A stretch of 64,000 nucleotides of DNA from positions 558,001 to 622,000 of the forward strand of contig CAWGAF010000002.1 of assembly GCA_963820495.1 (NCBI GenBank), written 5' to 3'. Of the stretch, positions 25,627 to 34,532 are shown in pieces. Within the stretch, counting starts at the first letter, position 1. Every line of letters starts with the position of its first letter. Source of the stretch: JBBIPA01 sp963820495. GTDB taxonomy: Bacteria; Chloroflexota; Dehalococcoidia; GIF9; UBA5629. The notes beneath the pieces are model-generated. The model saw nothing but the letters and a program-made list of their open reading frames with translations, ran no database searches and was not told the origin of the DNA. A program made the position numbers and the translations under genes.

Positions 25627-25839
25627 TATCAAGGTCGCTGGTTCAAAGCCGTCCCTAACACCAATAAAAATGTCACTCATAGCGAAGCGTGGGAATCCCG
25701 CGGGATCAATGGGAACCCCCGAGTTCCTTATGATTGTCATTCCAAATTCATTGCGAGCCCTTCCAGAGAAGAACGCGGTCTCAAACTTGGAGTTCAAGAG
25801 GGGCTCCAACTACCTATATCCTGTTATTCTAGATAAGCT
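25627..25839. repeat. Degenerate dispersed repeat (family R2) between degV and the first MFS gene
   Basis: Non-coding. It contains ATTGTCATTCCAAATTCATTGCGAG and GGGAATCCCGCGGGAT segments typical of short dispersed repeats. A related, shorter form lies upstream of the third MFS gene (28570-28650), and both end with TATATCCTGTTA before the copied promoter. A stretch at 25630-25664 resembles a tRNA T-arm plus CCA, but no complete tRNA can be folded. Confidence 0.5.
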
Positions 25840-25868
25840 TTGATAAAAAGCCATGGTTGTGGTTTAAT
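25840..25868 (+). promoter_or_regulatory. Promoter of MFS paralogue 1
   Basis: TTGATA, 17 bases, TTTAAT. The same promoter is found before all three paralogues with nearly identical flanks. Confidence 0.6.
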
Positions 25869-25898
25869 GCTGCCGCTTTTATATAAAAAGGGGAAAAT

Positions 25899-27152
25899 GT
25901 GGTTAAAGATAGCGAAGAGGTGGTGATAAAGAACGCTGGCGGCCCCCGCTTTTTCTACGGTTATGCTATCGTCGCAGCAGTTTTTTTAATTCTGATGATT
26001 ATTTGTATAATCAAGTCTAGCTATGGTGTCTTTTTCGAGCCGCTGAGTAAAGAATTCAACTGGTCTAGGACGATTATTTCTGGAGCTTCAGCACTGAATG
26101 ACATAACTTTTGGTATCCTTTGTATTGTTTCTGCCAAACTCTGCGAGAGATTTAACCCTCGAATAATTGTCAGCAGCTATGGTGTACTTATGGGTTTAAG
26201 CTATTTCCTCATGGCACAGATCAATTCTGTATGGCAGCTCTACTTTTATTATGGCATATTAATAGCATTTAGTATGAGTGCTTTTATCGCTCTGTTGTCA
26301 ATTGTAGCTCGCTGGTTTGTCAAAAGGAGAGGACTAATGACCGGAGTTGTCCTCTCTGGATTAGGTGTAGCATCGACTATTGGACCACCGGTAGCGAACT
26401 GGCTTATTGTCACTTATGACTGGCGGCAGTCCCTTCTGATTCTGGGCATTGCTTCCCTGGTTATCATGGTGCTGGCCGCTCAGTTCCTCAAGCGCGATCC
26501 TCGGCAGGTTGGGCAATTGCCTTACGGCGCGTCTTCGATGGAGCAGCATGCTTCTGATGTCTGGGGTCTGTCACTGTCTAAGGCGATACGTACCCGCCAA
26601 CTCTGGCTCATCTGTGGAATGTACTTTGCCTTTTGTTTCTGTGGTCTGGTGGTTTTGGTTCATATTGTCATTCATGGTATCGATATGGGCTTAACTCCAG
26701 CCAGCGCTGCTAATATACTGGCTATTTACGGCATAACGTGTATTGCCAGTGTCAATATAATGGGCATGTCTGGAGATAAATTTGGCAATAGACGAACTCT
26801 TGCCATCTGCTTCTTGTTACTGGCAATATCCTTCTCCTGGTTGCTGGTAGCTAAAGAAGCCTGGCAACTTTATCTATTTGCGGTTATTTTGGCTTTTGGC
26901 TATGGCGGTATGCTGGTATTGTTCTCGCCGTTGGTAGCAGAGCTATTCGGGCTGAAGTCTCACGGCGTAATTCTGGGAATTACCTCCTTCGGAGGTGCTA
27001 TCGGTGCTGCCAGTGGTCCTTTGCTTGCTGGCTATATATTTGATAAAGCTGGTAGCTACACTAGGGCTTTCATAATATGCATCGCCGTTGCTATTCTTGC
27101 TATTGTACTGACACTGCTGCTTAGAGCACTTCCCAGAAAGGAAACAGTGTAG
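25899..27152 (+). CDS. MFS transporter, tandem paralogue 1
   Basis: A 417-residue, 12-segment major facilitator permease resembling the oxalate/formate or monocarboxylate group. Cues are FFYGYAIVAAVFLI at the start, YGVFFEPLSKEFNWSRT, WFVKRRGLMTGVVLSGLG between TM4 and TM5, and a mid-protein loop with RDPRQVGQLPYG. The substrate is unknown. The GTG start follows AAAAGGGG. It is one of three neighbouring copies that keep high identity along their whole length. Differences concentrate in the first membrane segment and around TM7. Confidence 0.85.
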   Translation: MVKDSEEVVIKNAGGPRFFYGYAIVAAVFLILMIICIIKSSYGVFFEPLSKEFNWSRTIISGASALNDITFGILCIVSAKLCERFNPRIIVSSYGVLMGLSYFLMAQINSVWQLYFYYGILIAFSMSAFIALLSIVARWFVKRRGLMTGVVLSGLGVASTIGPPVANWLIVTYDWRQSLLILGIASLVIMVLAAQFLKRDPRQVGQLPYGASSMEQHASDVWGLSLSKAIRTRQLWLICGMYFAFCFCGLVVLVHIVIHGIDMGLTPASAANILAIYGITCIASVNIMGMSGDKFGNRRTLAICFLLLAISFSWLLVAKEAWQLYLFAVILAFGYGGMLVLFSPLVAELFGLKSHGVILGITSFGGAIGAASGPLLAGYIFDKAGSYTRAFIICIAVAILAIVLTLLLRALPRKETV

Positions 27153-27199
27153 CGGTACCAAGGCGCCGAGCGCTGTATCCTGTTAATTTAAGTAAGCTT

Positions 27200-27228
27200 T
27201 TGATAAAAAGTCATAGTTGTGATTTAAT
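27200..27228 (+). promoter_or_regulatory. Promoter of MFS paralogue 2
   Basis: TTGATA, 17 bases, TTTAAT, copied with the gene. Confidence 0.6.
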
Positions 27229-27256
27229 GCTGCCGCTTTTATAAAAAGGGGAAGAT

Positions 27257-28510
27257 GTGGTCAAAGATAGTGAGGAAGTGATGGTGAAGGATGCCGGCGG
27301 GCCCCGATTTTTCTACGGTTACGTTATTGTCGCCGCAGTTTTTTTAATTATGATGACTGCACTTATGCCCCAGTCTACCTATGGTGTCTTTTTTGCGCCA
27401 TTAATTAGGGAGTTTGGTTGGTCTAGGACGGTTATTTCTGGTGCTTCAGCCCTGAAAGACATAGCTTTTGGTGGCTTTTGTATTATTACTGCCAAGCTCT
27501 GCGAGAGATTTAACCCTCAAGTAATTGTCAGCATCTACGGCGTACTGATGGGTTTGAGCTATTTCCTCATGTCACAGATTGACTCTATCTGGCAGCTCTA
27601 CTTTTATTTCGGCATATTAACAGCATTTAGTATGAGCGTTTTTGTTGCTGTGCTATCAATTGTAGCTCGCTGGTTTGTCAAGAGGAGAGGACTAATGACC
27701 GGAGTTGTCATCTCTGGATTAGGTCTAGTGTCAACTATCGGACCACCTGTATCGAATTGGCTTATCGCCACGTACGACTGGCGGCAGGCCTTTCTGATTC
27801 TGGGTATTGCTTCCATGGTCATCATGGTACTGGCTGCCCAATTCCTCAAGCGCGATCCTCGGCAGGTAGGGCAATTGCCTTACGGCGCATCTTTGGTAGA
27901 ACAGCATGCTTCTGGTGCCAGGGGGCTGTCACTGTCTGAGGTGCTCCGTACCCGCCAACTCTGGCTCATTTGCGGGATGTACCTTGCCTTTTGTTTCTGT
28001 AATCTCCTGGTTATGGTTCATATCGTCATTCATGGTATCGATATGGGTTTAACTCCAGCCAACGCTGCTAATATACTGGCTATTTATGGGATAGTAAGCA
28101 TTGTCAGTTTCAATCTAATGGGCATATCTGGAGACAGATTTGGTAATAGACGAACTCTTGCCATCTGCTTCTTGTTACTGGCAATATCCTTCTCTTGGTT
28201 ACTGGTAGCTAAAGAAGCCTGGCAACTTTATCTATTTGCGGTTATTTTGGCTCTTTCCTATGGTGGCACGCAGGTATTGTTCTCGCCGTTGGTAGCGGAG
28301 CTATTCGGGCTGAAGTCTCACGGCGCGATTCTGGGAGTTGCCTCCTTCGGAGGTGCTATCGGTGCTGCCAGTGGTCCTTTGTTTGCTGGATATATATTTG
28401 ATAAAACTGGTAGCTACAGCATTGCCTTCATAGTATGCATCGCCGTTGCCATTCTTGCTATTGTACTGACACTACTACTAAGAGCACCTCCTAGAAAGGA
28501 AATAGTTTAG
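27257..28510 (+). CDS. MFS transporter, tandem paralogue 2
   Basis: A 417-residue permease, the same length as its two neighbours. The family cues are conserved (WFVKRRGLMTGVVISGLG, RDPRQVGQLPYG, ELFGLKSHGAILG). It differs at LMPQSTYGVFFAPLIREFGW in the first loop and at FCNLLVMVHIVIHG in TM7, places likely to touch substrate. The GTG start follows AAAAAGGGGAAG. It has its own promoter, so it is a separately expressed copy rather than an operon gene. Confidence 0.85.
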   Translation: MVKDSEEVMVKDAGGPRFFYGYVIVAAVFLIMMTALMPQSTYGVFFAPLIREFGWSRTVISGASALKDIAFGGFCIITAKLCERFNPQVIVSIYGVLMGLSYFLMSQIDSIWQLYFYFGILTAFSMSVFVAVLSIVARWFVKRRGLMTGVVISGLGLVSTIGPPVSNWLIATYDWRQAFLILGIASMVIMVLAAQFLKRDPRQVGQLPYGASLVEQHASGARGLSLSEVLRTRQLWLICGMYLAFCFCNLLVMVHIVIHGIDMGLTPANAANILAIYGIVSIVSFNLMGISGDRFGNRRTLAICFLLLAISFSWLLVAKEAWQLYLFAVILALSYGGTQVLFSPLVAELFGLKSHGAILGVASFGGAIGAASGPLFAGYIFDKTGSYSIAFIVCIAVAILAIVLTLLLRAPPRKEIV

Positions 28511-28668
28511 CAGTACCGACGCACTGAGTGCTATCAAATCTAGCCTTAGCTACTAACTCTTATTAAAATTGTCAGTGAGAGAAGTCCAGATTTAATCGGG
28601 ACGATGAAGCAAACTCGGAGTTTAAAGTGAGCTCTAATTCCTTATATCCTGTTAATTTAGATAAGCTT
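28511..28668. other. Non-coding spacer of the MFS duplication unit
   Basis: It contains GCTATCAAATCTAGCCTTAGCTAC and TCTTATTAAAATTGTCAG, which recur downstream of the third MFS gene (about 29993-30036). The duplication unit therefore includes downstream flank. No gene is seen. Confidence 0.5.
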
Positions 28669-28697
28669 TTGATAAAAAGTCATGGTTGTGGTTTAAT
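28669..28697 (+). promoter_or_regulatory. Promoter of MFS paralogue 3
   Basis: TTGATA, 17 bases, TTTAAT, copied with the gene. Confidence 0.6.
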
Positions 28698-28727
28698 GCT
28701 GCCGCTTTTATCTAAAAAGGGAAAAAT

Positions 28728-29981
28728 TTGGTTAAAGGTAACGACGAAGTGGTGGTAAAGAACGCAGGCGAGCCCCGCTATTTCTACGGTTACGTTATTG
28801 TTGCAGCAGTTTTTTTAATCCTGATGACTATGCTTATAATCAAGTTTAGCTATGGTGTCTTTTTTGCGCCATTGATTAGAGAGTTCAACTGGTCTAGGAC
28901 GATTATTTCTGGAGCTTCAGCACTGAATGACATAGCTTTCGGTAGCCTTTGCGTTGTTACTGCCAGGCTCTGCGAGAGATTTAACCCTCGAGTAATCGTC
29001 AGCATCTGCGGTGTACTTATGGGTTTGAGCTGTTTCCTCATGTCACAGATAAATTCTATCTGGCAGCTCTACTTTTATTTCGGCATATTAATAGCGTTTA
29101 GTATGAGTGCTTTCATCGCTCTGGTGTCAATTGTAGCTCGCTGGTTTGTCAAGAGGAGAGGGCTAATGACCGGAGTTGTCCTCTCTGGATTAGGTGTAGC
29201 GTTAACTATTGGACCACCGGTGGCGAACTGGCTTATTGCCATGTATGACTGGCGGCAGGCCTTTCTGATTCTGGGCATTGCTTCCATGGTCATCATAGTA
29301 CTGGCTGCCCAGTTCCTCAAGCGCGATCCTCGGCAGGTGGGACAATTGCCTTACGGCGCGTCTTCGATGGAGCAGCATGCTTCTGATGTCTGGGGGTTGT
29401 CACTGTCTGAGGCGATACGTACCCGCCAACTCTGGCTCATTTGTGGGATGTACTTTGCCTTTTGTTTTTGCTATGTCGCGATTGTGGTTCATATTGTCAT
29501 TCATGGTATCGATATGGGCTTAACTCCAGCCAGCGCTGCTAATATATTGGCTATTTATGGGATAGTAAGCATTGTCAGTCTCAATATGATGGGCATGTCT
29601 GGAGATAGATTTGGCAATAGACGAACTTTTGCCATCTGCTTCTTGTTACTAGCAGTATCCTTCTCGTGGTTGCTGGCAGCCAGAGAGGCCTGGCAACTTT
29701 ATCTATTTGGTGTTATTTTGGGTCTTGCCTGGGGTGGTCTGCAAGTATTGTTCTCGCCGTTGGTAGCAGAGCTATTCGGGCTGAAGTCTCATGGCGTGAT
29801 TCTGGGAATTGCTAACTTCTGGGGTGCTATTGGTGCAGCCAGTGGTCCTTTGCTTGCTGGATATATATTTGATAAAGCTGGTAGCTACAGTATAGCCTTC
29901 ATAATATGCATCGCTGTTGCAGTTATTGCTTTTGTATTTACACTGCTACTTAGAGCACTTCCCAGAAAGGAAGCAGTTTAG
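28728..29981 (+). CDS. MFS transporter, tandem paralogue 3
   Basis: A 417-residue permease, closest to paralogue 1 in the centre (shared SSMEQHASDVWGLSLSEAIR-type loop) and to paralogue 2 in the first loop (FFAPLIREFNW). The pattern is consistent with gene conversion among copies. The start is TTG at 28728, in the position of the GTG of its sisters. TM7 again differs (FCYVAIVVHIVIHG). The substrate is unknown. Confidence 0.84.
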   Translation: MVKGNDEVVVKNAGEPRYFYGYVIVAAVFLILMTMLIIKFSYGVFFAPLIREFNWSRTIISGASALNDIAFGSLCVVTARLCERFNPRVIVSICGVLMGLSCFLMSQINSIWQLYFYFGILIAFSMSAFIALVSIVARWFVKRRGLMTGVVLSGLGVALTIGPPVANWLIAMYDWRQAFLILGIASMVIIVLAAQFLKRDPRQVGQLPYGASSMEQHASDVWGLSLSEAIRTRQLWLICGMYFAFCFCYVAIVVHIVIHGIDMGLTPASAANILAIYGIVSIVSLNMMGMSGDRFGNRRTFAICFLLLAVSFSWLLAAREAWQLYLFGVILGLAWGGLQVLFSPLVAELFGLKSHGVILGIANFWGAIGAASGPLLAGYIFDKAGSYSIAFIICIAVAVIAFVFTLLLRALPRKEAV

Positions 29982-30159
29982 CAGGTACTAAGCGCTATCA
30001 AGTCTAGCCTCAGATACCAACTCTTATTCAAATTGTCATTGCGAGTCCACCTCAGGCGGATGTGGCAATCTCGGGGCATACTCGTGGTTAGATAGGTACT
30101 GACTTGATTTCAAAGTATGTGGTAGGGCATCTCTTTTGCAAGAAAATGCAATTTAGAAA
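29982..30159. repeat. Dispersed repeat R2 copy downstream of the MFS array
   Basis: It contains ATTGTCATTGCGAG (about 30032) and, 20 bases on, GGCAATCTCG, a common bacterial dispersed palindrome with a CACCTCAGGCGGATGTG core. It is non-coding. Confidence 0.5.
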
Positions 30160-31107
30160 TTAAACCCATTTTCTAATCCACTCAAGCATTTTTTCAGGTC
30201 TGTCCTCAAAATAACTGTAGGATTCAAAACGGTGGGTGGTACCTTCAATCCAGAAAAAATCTTTGGGGTTATCAGGGGTTTGTTCATAAAAACTTTGAAT
30301 ATCGCTCAGCTCAGTCCAGGGGTCGTTTCTAGCCTGAATATACCTGGTGGGCACCTTTAAGTCCTTGACATAATCTTTAGGGGACATTTTATCTAAGGGG
30401 TGAGCACCTCGCCAGATAATGAATTTCTTGACCATGGGCAGCAGAAGTTTCCCTACGATAGGGGTAAGCAGTTTCCCAGCATAGGTGCGCACAAAGACTT
30501 CCATGGAAATGGGCTGGACGGCGAAAAGGCACTTAACATTCTTAAATGCACTCGGTTCTTTGCTCATGGCGATAATGGTTGAGTTGGCTCCCATACAGAA
30601 GCTGACAAAACCAACGGGCATATTTTTTAATTCATCTCTTCCTTTTGCATAGTCCATTGCCGCCACAACATCCTTATATTCTTTCAGTCCTACGCTGGCT
30701 ATGCCTTTATTCGGATCGGGGCCGCTTTCACCATGATTACGAAAATCAAACATCAAAACCCAGTATCCTTCTTTATGTAGATGCTCAGCCGTCTTTAAAA
30801 ATTCTATTTCTTTGTTATAGAGTTTGGTTAAGTTTTTGTATGGGACGGTCGAGCCATATTTGGTCAAGCCACCGACATGAGTCATTATTACTAATTTATT
30901 CAAAGACCCTGGAATCAGCCAGCCCTTGATATTTACCCCATCGGATGTCTTGAAATCTGCATTCTCGAAATCCATACCATAATCCCTGGGATTTTTGGGG
31001 ACTGGCTGGCGGTTGAGGTGGATTATAGTACCGGAAATGAAGTAGCTGATAAACAAATAAATTAAAGCAATGGCGGCTAAAACTATAATTATTATTATGT
31101 ATGGCAT
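30160..31107 (-). CDS. Membrane-anchored alpha/beta hydrolase
   Basis: A 315-residue protein with an N-terminal hydrophobic anchor (about 3-24) and an alpha/beta-hydrolase domain. Visible motifs are the oxyanion-side FDFRNHGESGPD, the nucleophile elbow VSFCMGAN, ARNDPWTE for the acid, and GTTHRFE for the His. The elbow centre reads S-F-C-M-G, so the nucleophile appears to be Cys, as in dienelactone hydrolases, rather than Ser. The substrate is unknown. It stands alone, convergent with the MFS array. Confidence 0.8.
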   Translation of the reverse strand: MPYIIIIIVLAAIALIYLFISYFISGTIIHLNRQPVPKNPRDYGMDFENADFKTSDGVNIKGWLIPGSLNKLVIMTHVGGLTKYGSTVPYKNLTKLYNKEIEFLKTAEHLHKEGYWVLMFDFRNHGESGPDPNKGIASVGLKEYKDVVAAMDYAKGRDELKNMPVGFVSFCMGANSTIIAMSKEPSAFKNVKCLFAVQPISMEVFVRTYAGKLLTPIVGKLLLPMVKKFIIWRGAHPLDKMSPKDYVKDLKVPTRYIQARNDPWTELSDIQSFYEQTPDNPKDFFWIEGTTHRFESYSYFEDRPEKMLEWIRKWV

Positions 31108-31189
31108 GGCAAGATTAGCTGAGTTAAAATTCCTGCTGTCATTATAGCACGCCCTAAAGTAACGTGCAGCGTTGTTACTGAAGCGACCT

Positions 31190-31225
31190 ATCCCCTTATA
31201 AAAGGGAAGTGGAGGGAGTTATTTT
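31190..31225. repeat. Fragment of repeat family R1
   Basis: CCCCTTATAAAAGGGA followed by GTGGAGGGAG resembles the interior of the R1 copy at 7195 (TCCCTTATGAAGGGGAGAGGG). No terminal repeats are present. Confidence 0.35.
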
Positions 31226-31294
31226 TAGGAATCCAAACTTGCAACAAGAGATACACTGGCTTACACTTTAAACTGTTATTTAGAGGTAGATTTT

Positions 31295-33673
31295 ATGGAT
31301 AATAGCAGCCTTGTGATGCTGGAATTTCCCAAAATCAGGGAGATACTGGCGGGTTTCACTTCTTTTTCCGCCAGTCGGGAACTGGCTGTTAGCCTCCAGC
31401 CATCATCGAATTTCGAGCTGGTTTCGCTGCTGCTGAAACAGTCAGGGGAAGCACGCCATCTTCTTTCTTTAAAACCAGGGTTTTCTATCGGAGGTGCAAC
31501 TGATATCCGTGAAGCTGTGAGAATGGCAGCAAAGGATAAAGTTCTCGACCCCAAAATGCTCATCGAAGTTCGAGAGACGCTGGCAGCGATACGTGTGCTG
31601 CGAAATAATCTGAAGAGGTTGTCATCGGAATTACCAGCGCTGTGGGATATCGCTGGTCAGATAGTGGAAAAGCCCAAAATTGAAGATGAAATAGGCAGAT
31701 GCATTACGGCAGCAGGCGAGATAGCTGACTCGGCTTCAGCCAAGCTGGCTAGCTTGAGACAACAACTTAAAGATGCCCGTCAGAGACTCTATGAAAAGCT
31801 GGAAGCCATGCTCAAGTCCAAAAGCCGCCAGAAGTTTATCCAGGAGGAACCATTTATTACCGAAAGAGAAGGCAGATATGTTATCCCGGTCAAGGCTGAA
31901 TTCCGTAAAGAAATCAAGGGCATAGTTCATGATATCTCCAATACCGGCGCTACGGTCTTCGTGGAGCCCTGGGAAACCGTGGAGCTGGGCAATGAGTTGA
32001 GACAGGCAGTCATTGAAGAAAAACAGGAGATGGAAAGGATTCTGACATCTCTCAGTGCCCAGGTGGCAGCCGATGAGGTTGATATCTGCCGCAACGTGGA
32101 ATTGCTGGCTGAGATAGACCTGGCGCTGGCTAAGGCGAGGTACGCCGAAAAGGTTAACGGGACTGAACCTATCATCATTAATCAAAATGGTGAAAATGAC
32201 CAGAGCGTTAAATCTGCTGTGCTTAAACTGGTTAAAGCCAGGCATCCCTTGCTCAGGGGCAAAGTAGTGCCTTTGAATGTAGAGATAGGACGAGACTTTT
32301 CTATCCTGATTATCACTGGCCCCAATACTGGAGGCAAGACTGTAGCTATCAAGACAATCGGGCTGCTAACCCTGATGGCACAGGCGGGGATTCCCATACC
32401 TGCCTCGGATGAAAGCTACATTCCTATTTTTGATGGTATTTTTGCCGATATCGGTGACCAGCAGAGCATCGAGGAAACCCTGTCAACATTTAGCTGGCAT
32501 ATCGGCAACATAGTACGCATCATCCATAATTCCACGCAAAATAGCCTGGTGCTCCTCGACGAGCTGGGAATCAGTACCGACCCTGGAGAAGGGTCTGCCC
32601 TGGCTAGAGCCATATTGCTTCATTTCCTGGCGAGAGGAACTATGACTGTAGCTACCACTCATTACAGCGACCTTAAAGCTTTTGCCCATACCACTTCTGG
32701 TATGCAGAACGCTTCCTTGGATTTCGATACGGTTACACTGGCACCTACTTATCACCTCACTATAGGTACTCCAGGAAGAAGCAACGCTCTTTCCATAGCT
32801 TCACAGCTTGGCTTGGCTCAGGAAATTATAGCGTCTGCTAAAGAAATGTTATCGCAAGGTTCTCAAGAGATGGATAGCCTGCTATCAGACCTGGTGCGAG
32901 AAAGGCAAAAACTAGAAGTGCTGAATAGTGAGATGGAGGAAGACAGGGACAAAGTAGAAAACCTTAAAAATCACCTGGAGCAGGAAAGCCAGAGACTGAA
33001 AGAACAGGAAAGAACTATTCTCCAGGAGGTAAAAGACAGACTGCTCAACGATGCTGCCAGCCTGCAAAAGCTGATACGTGATGCGGAATCCGAGCTGAGA
33101 AAGGCTAAGAAACGGGAAAGCATTGAGCGAGCCAAAAAATCATTAGAAGAAGTGCACCATCAGATGGCAAACCCTGCCTGGCAGGCAAAAGTCAGCCCTT
33201 CTGGCGGGATATTAGAGAGCAGAAGTATATCAGTAGGTGATCGAGTACGGCTTATAGATAGGAACCTGGAAGGGACAGTTCTGGTGCTGGTAGATAATGG
33301 CAGCCAGTTGGAAGTCCAGGTAGGAAACTTCAAACTAAGAGTGGGGATAGAAGAAATAGAAAAAACAGGGGCACCTGCAGATGATAATTCCTACGGATTG
33401 TCCCTGGTGAAGAAGCGTCAGAGCAGGAAATTACACTCCCTTGAGCTTGACCTCAGGGGCAAGCGGGCTGATGAGGTGTATGGCTTGCTTGACAGGTATC
33501 TTAATGATGCTTTTCTTTCCAGACTAAGTCAGGTGCGCATAATTCACGGCTATGCCACTGGCACTGTGCGCCAGGTTGTGCGCGAAATGCTGGCTTCGCA
33601 TCCATTGGTGAAATCTTTCCAACCCGGAGGAAAAGACGAGGGTGGCGATGGGGTCACCATAGTGCAGCTTTAG
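31295..33673 (+). CDS. mutS2: MutS2 ATPase with Smr domain
   Basis: The 792-residue MutS2 has an N-terminal core/lever region and ATPase with Walker A GPNTGGKT (about 342-349), and the ABC-type motif STFSWHIGNI. A long coiled-coil clamp follows (about 520-620), then a KOW-like region and the C-terminal Smr domain from about 715 with LDLRGKRADEV and IHGYATGTVR. In Bacillus subtilis MutS2 senses collided ribosomes and splits them for quality control; earlier work linked the family to recombination control. The next gene, 30 bases on, is a VLRF1-type release factor, which fits the ribosome role. Confidence 0.94.
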   Translation: MDNSSLVMLEFPKIREILAGFTSFSASRELAVSLQPSSNFELVSLLLKQSGEARHLLSLKPGFSIGGATDIREAVRMAAKDKVLDPKMLIEVRETLAAIRVLRNNLKRLSSELPALWDIAGQIVEKPKIEDEIGRCITAAGEIADSASAKLASLRQQLKDARQRLYEKLEAMLKSKSRQKFIQEEPFITEREGRYVIPVKAEFRKEIKGIVHDISNTGATVFVEPWETVELGNELRQAVIEEKQEMERILTSLSAQVAADEVDICRNVELLAEIDLALAKARYAEKVNGTEPIIINQNGENDQSVKSAVLKLVKARHPLLRGKVVPLNVEIGRDFSILIITGPNTGGKTVAIKTIGLLTLMAQAGIPIPASDESYIPIFDGIFADIGDQQSIEETLSTFSWHIGNIVRIIHNSTQNSLVLLDELGISTDPGEGSALARAILLHFLARGTMTVATTHYSDLKAFAHTTSGMQNASLDFDTVTLAPTYHLTIGTPGRSNALSIASQLGLAQEIIASAKEMLSQGSQEMDSLLSDLVRERQKLEVLNSEMEEDRDKVENLKNHLEQESQRLKEQERTILQEVKDRLLNDAASLQKLIRDAESELRKAKKRESIERAKKSLEEVHHQMANPAWQAKVSPSGGILESRSISVGDRVRLIDRNLEGTVLVLVDNGSQLEVQVGNFKLRVGIEEIEKTGAPADDNSYGLSLVKKRQSRKLHSLELDLRGKRADEVYGLLDRYLNDAFLSRLSQVRIIHGYATGTVRQVVREMLASHPLVKSFQPGGKDEGGDGVTIVQL

Positions 33674-33703
33674 TCTACCTGATAGCATACCAGTAGTGAG
33701 CCT

Positions 33704-34450
33704 ATGTTAGTACCAACTAGACGCCGACTTAAAAATCGCCAATTACTGCACCTGCTGGACGAACTGGGAACTACCAGTGAACCAGCTATTTCAGTCTACC
33801 TGCCTCAAAGATTACCTTCGACGGAGATTGAAAAAACGCTGGGTGTTGTGTTGAATGTAAAACAAGTTTTGCCTGATATTGTTAGCGATATTGCCAGGTC
33901 AAGCGCAGGAGCAGTCCTCTTCTGGGGAGAACAGCACAAATATCTCGCGTTACCTCCTTTCCCAATAACGGAAAAGCTAATTCTGCAAGGCTATGATGTG
34001 GAGCTGCTGCGTTCGCTACTGGAACAGGATCTCACTATTGCTTTAGTGTTGGTGCGGATGGGAGCCTATGCTATTGGAGTGTTTCAGGGGGAAAGCCTTC
34101 TATCTAGCAAAGTTGGGACTGGTCTAGTACATTCTCGCCATAAGAAGGGAGGCTCGTCGCAGCATCGATACGAGCGGCACCGTGATAAGCAAATAGAGTT
34201 TTTCTTTAGCCGCGTTTGCGCCCATACCAGGGAAAAGCTGGAACCTCATCTGCACCACCTGGACTACTTATACTATGGCGGGGAAGACTTTACCATACGC
34301 TCATTTCGTGAGCAGTGCCAATTCCTGAAGAAGCTGGATAATCGTACTATGGAAGTGCGGTTGAACATCCGTGAACCAAAGCAGGCGTCGCTGGAAGCCG
34401 CCATTGGCGAAGTCTGGTCAAGCCGGGTTGTCCAGTGGCAGGAAGACTAG
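33704..34450 (+). CDS. VLRF1-type (Vms1-like) peptidyl-tRNA release factor
   Basis: A 248-residue eRF1-fold protein. The diagnostic loop is KKGGSSQHRYERHRDK at about 147-162, matching the GGxSQxRxxRxR signature of bacterial VLRF1 proteins. These are relatives of yeast Vms1, which frees nascent chains from peptidyl-tRNA on split 60S subunits. The N-terminal part (about 30-130) is an alpha/beta region without other motifs. The gene lies 30 bases after mutS2, on the same strand, and is likely co-transcribed. The assignment rests on the loop motif and context. No RqcH is seen in this window. Confidence 0.72.
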   Translation: MLVPTRRRLKNRQLLHLLDELGTTSEPAISVYLPQRLPSTEIEKTLGVVLNVKQVLPDIVSDIARSSAGAVLFWGEQHKYLALPPFPITEKLILQGYDVELLRSLLEQDLTIALVLVRMGAYAIGVFQGESLLSSKVGTGLVHSRHKKGGSSQHRYERHRDKQIEFFFSRVCAHTREKLEPHLHHLDYLYYGGEDFTIRSFREQCQFLKKLDNRTMEVRLNIREPKQASLEAAIGEVWSSRVVQWQED

Positions 34451-34532
34451 AAGCTGCTGCTAGTTGCTCAGAGCTCGTCGCTGTGAAATACCGTAGGAAA
34501 AAATTAGCGGTGCCATTAATATTAACAACGTC

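Noticed and set aside
25630..25664. A T-arm-like stretch (CTGGTTCAAAGCC then CACCA) that might be a tRNA end or attachment-site remnant
   Set aside because: No matching acceptor strand, D-arm or anticodon arm can be found upstream, so it is not a tRNA gene; a remnant cannot be proved.
25606..25809. A 67-codon minus-strand frame containing VRDGFEPATLI
   Set aside because: It lies in a dispersed repeat and partly over degV. This type of phantom frame recurs in repeats and has no initiation signals.
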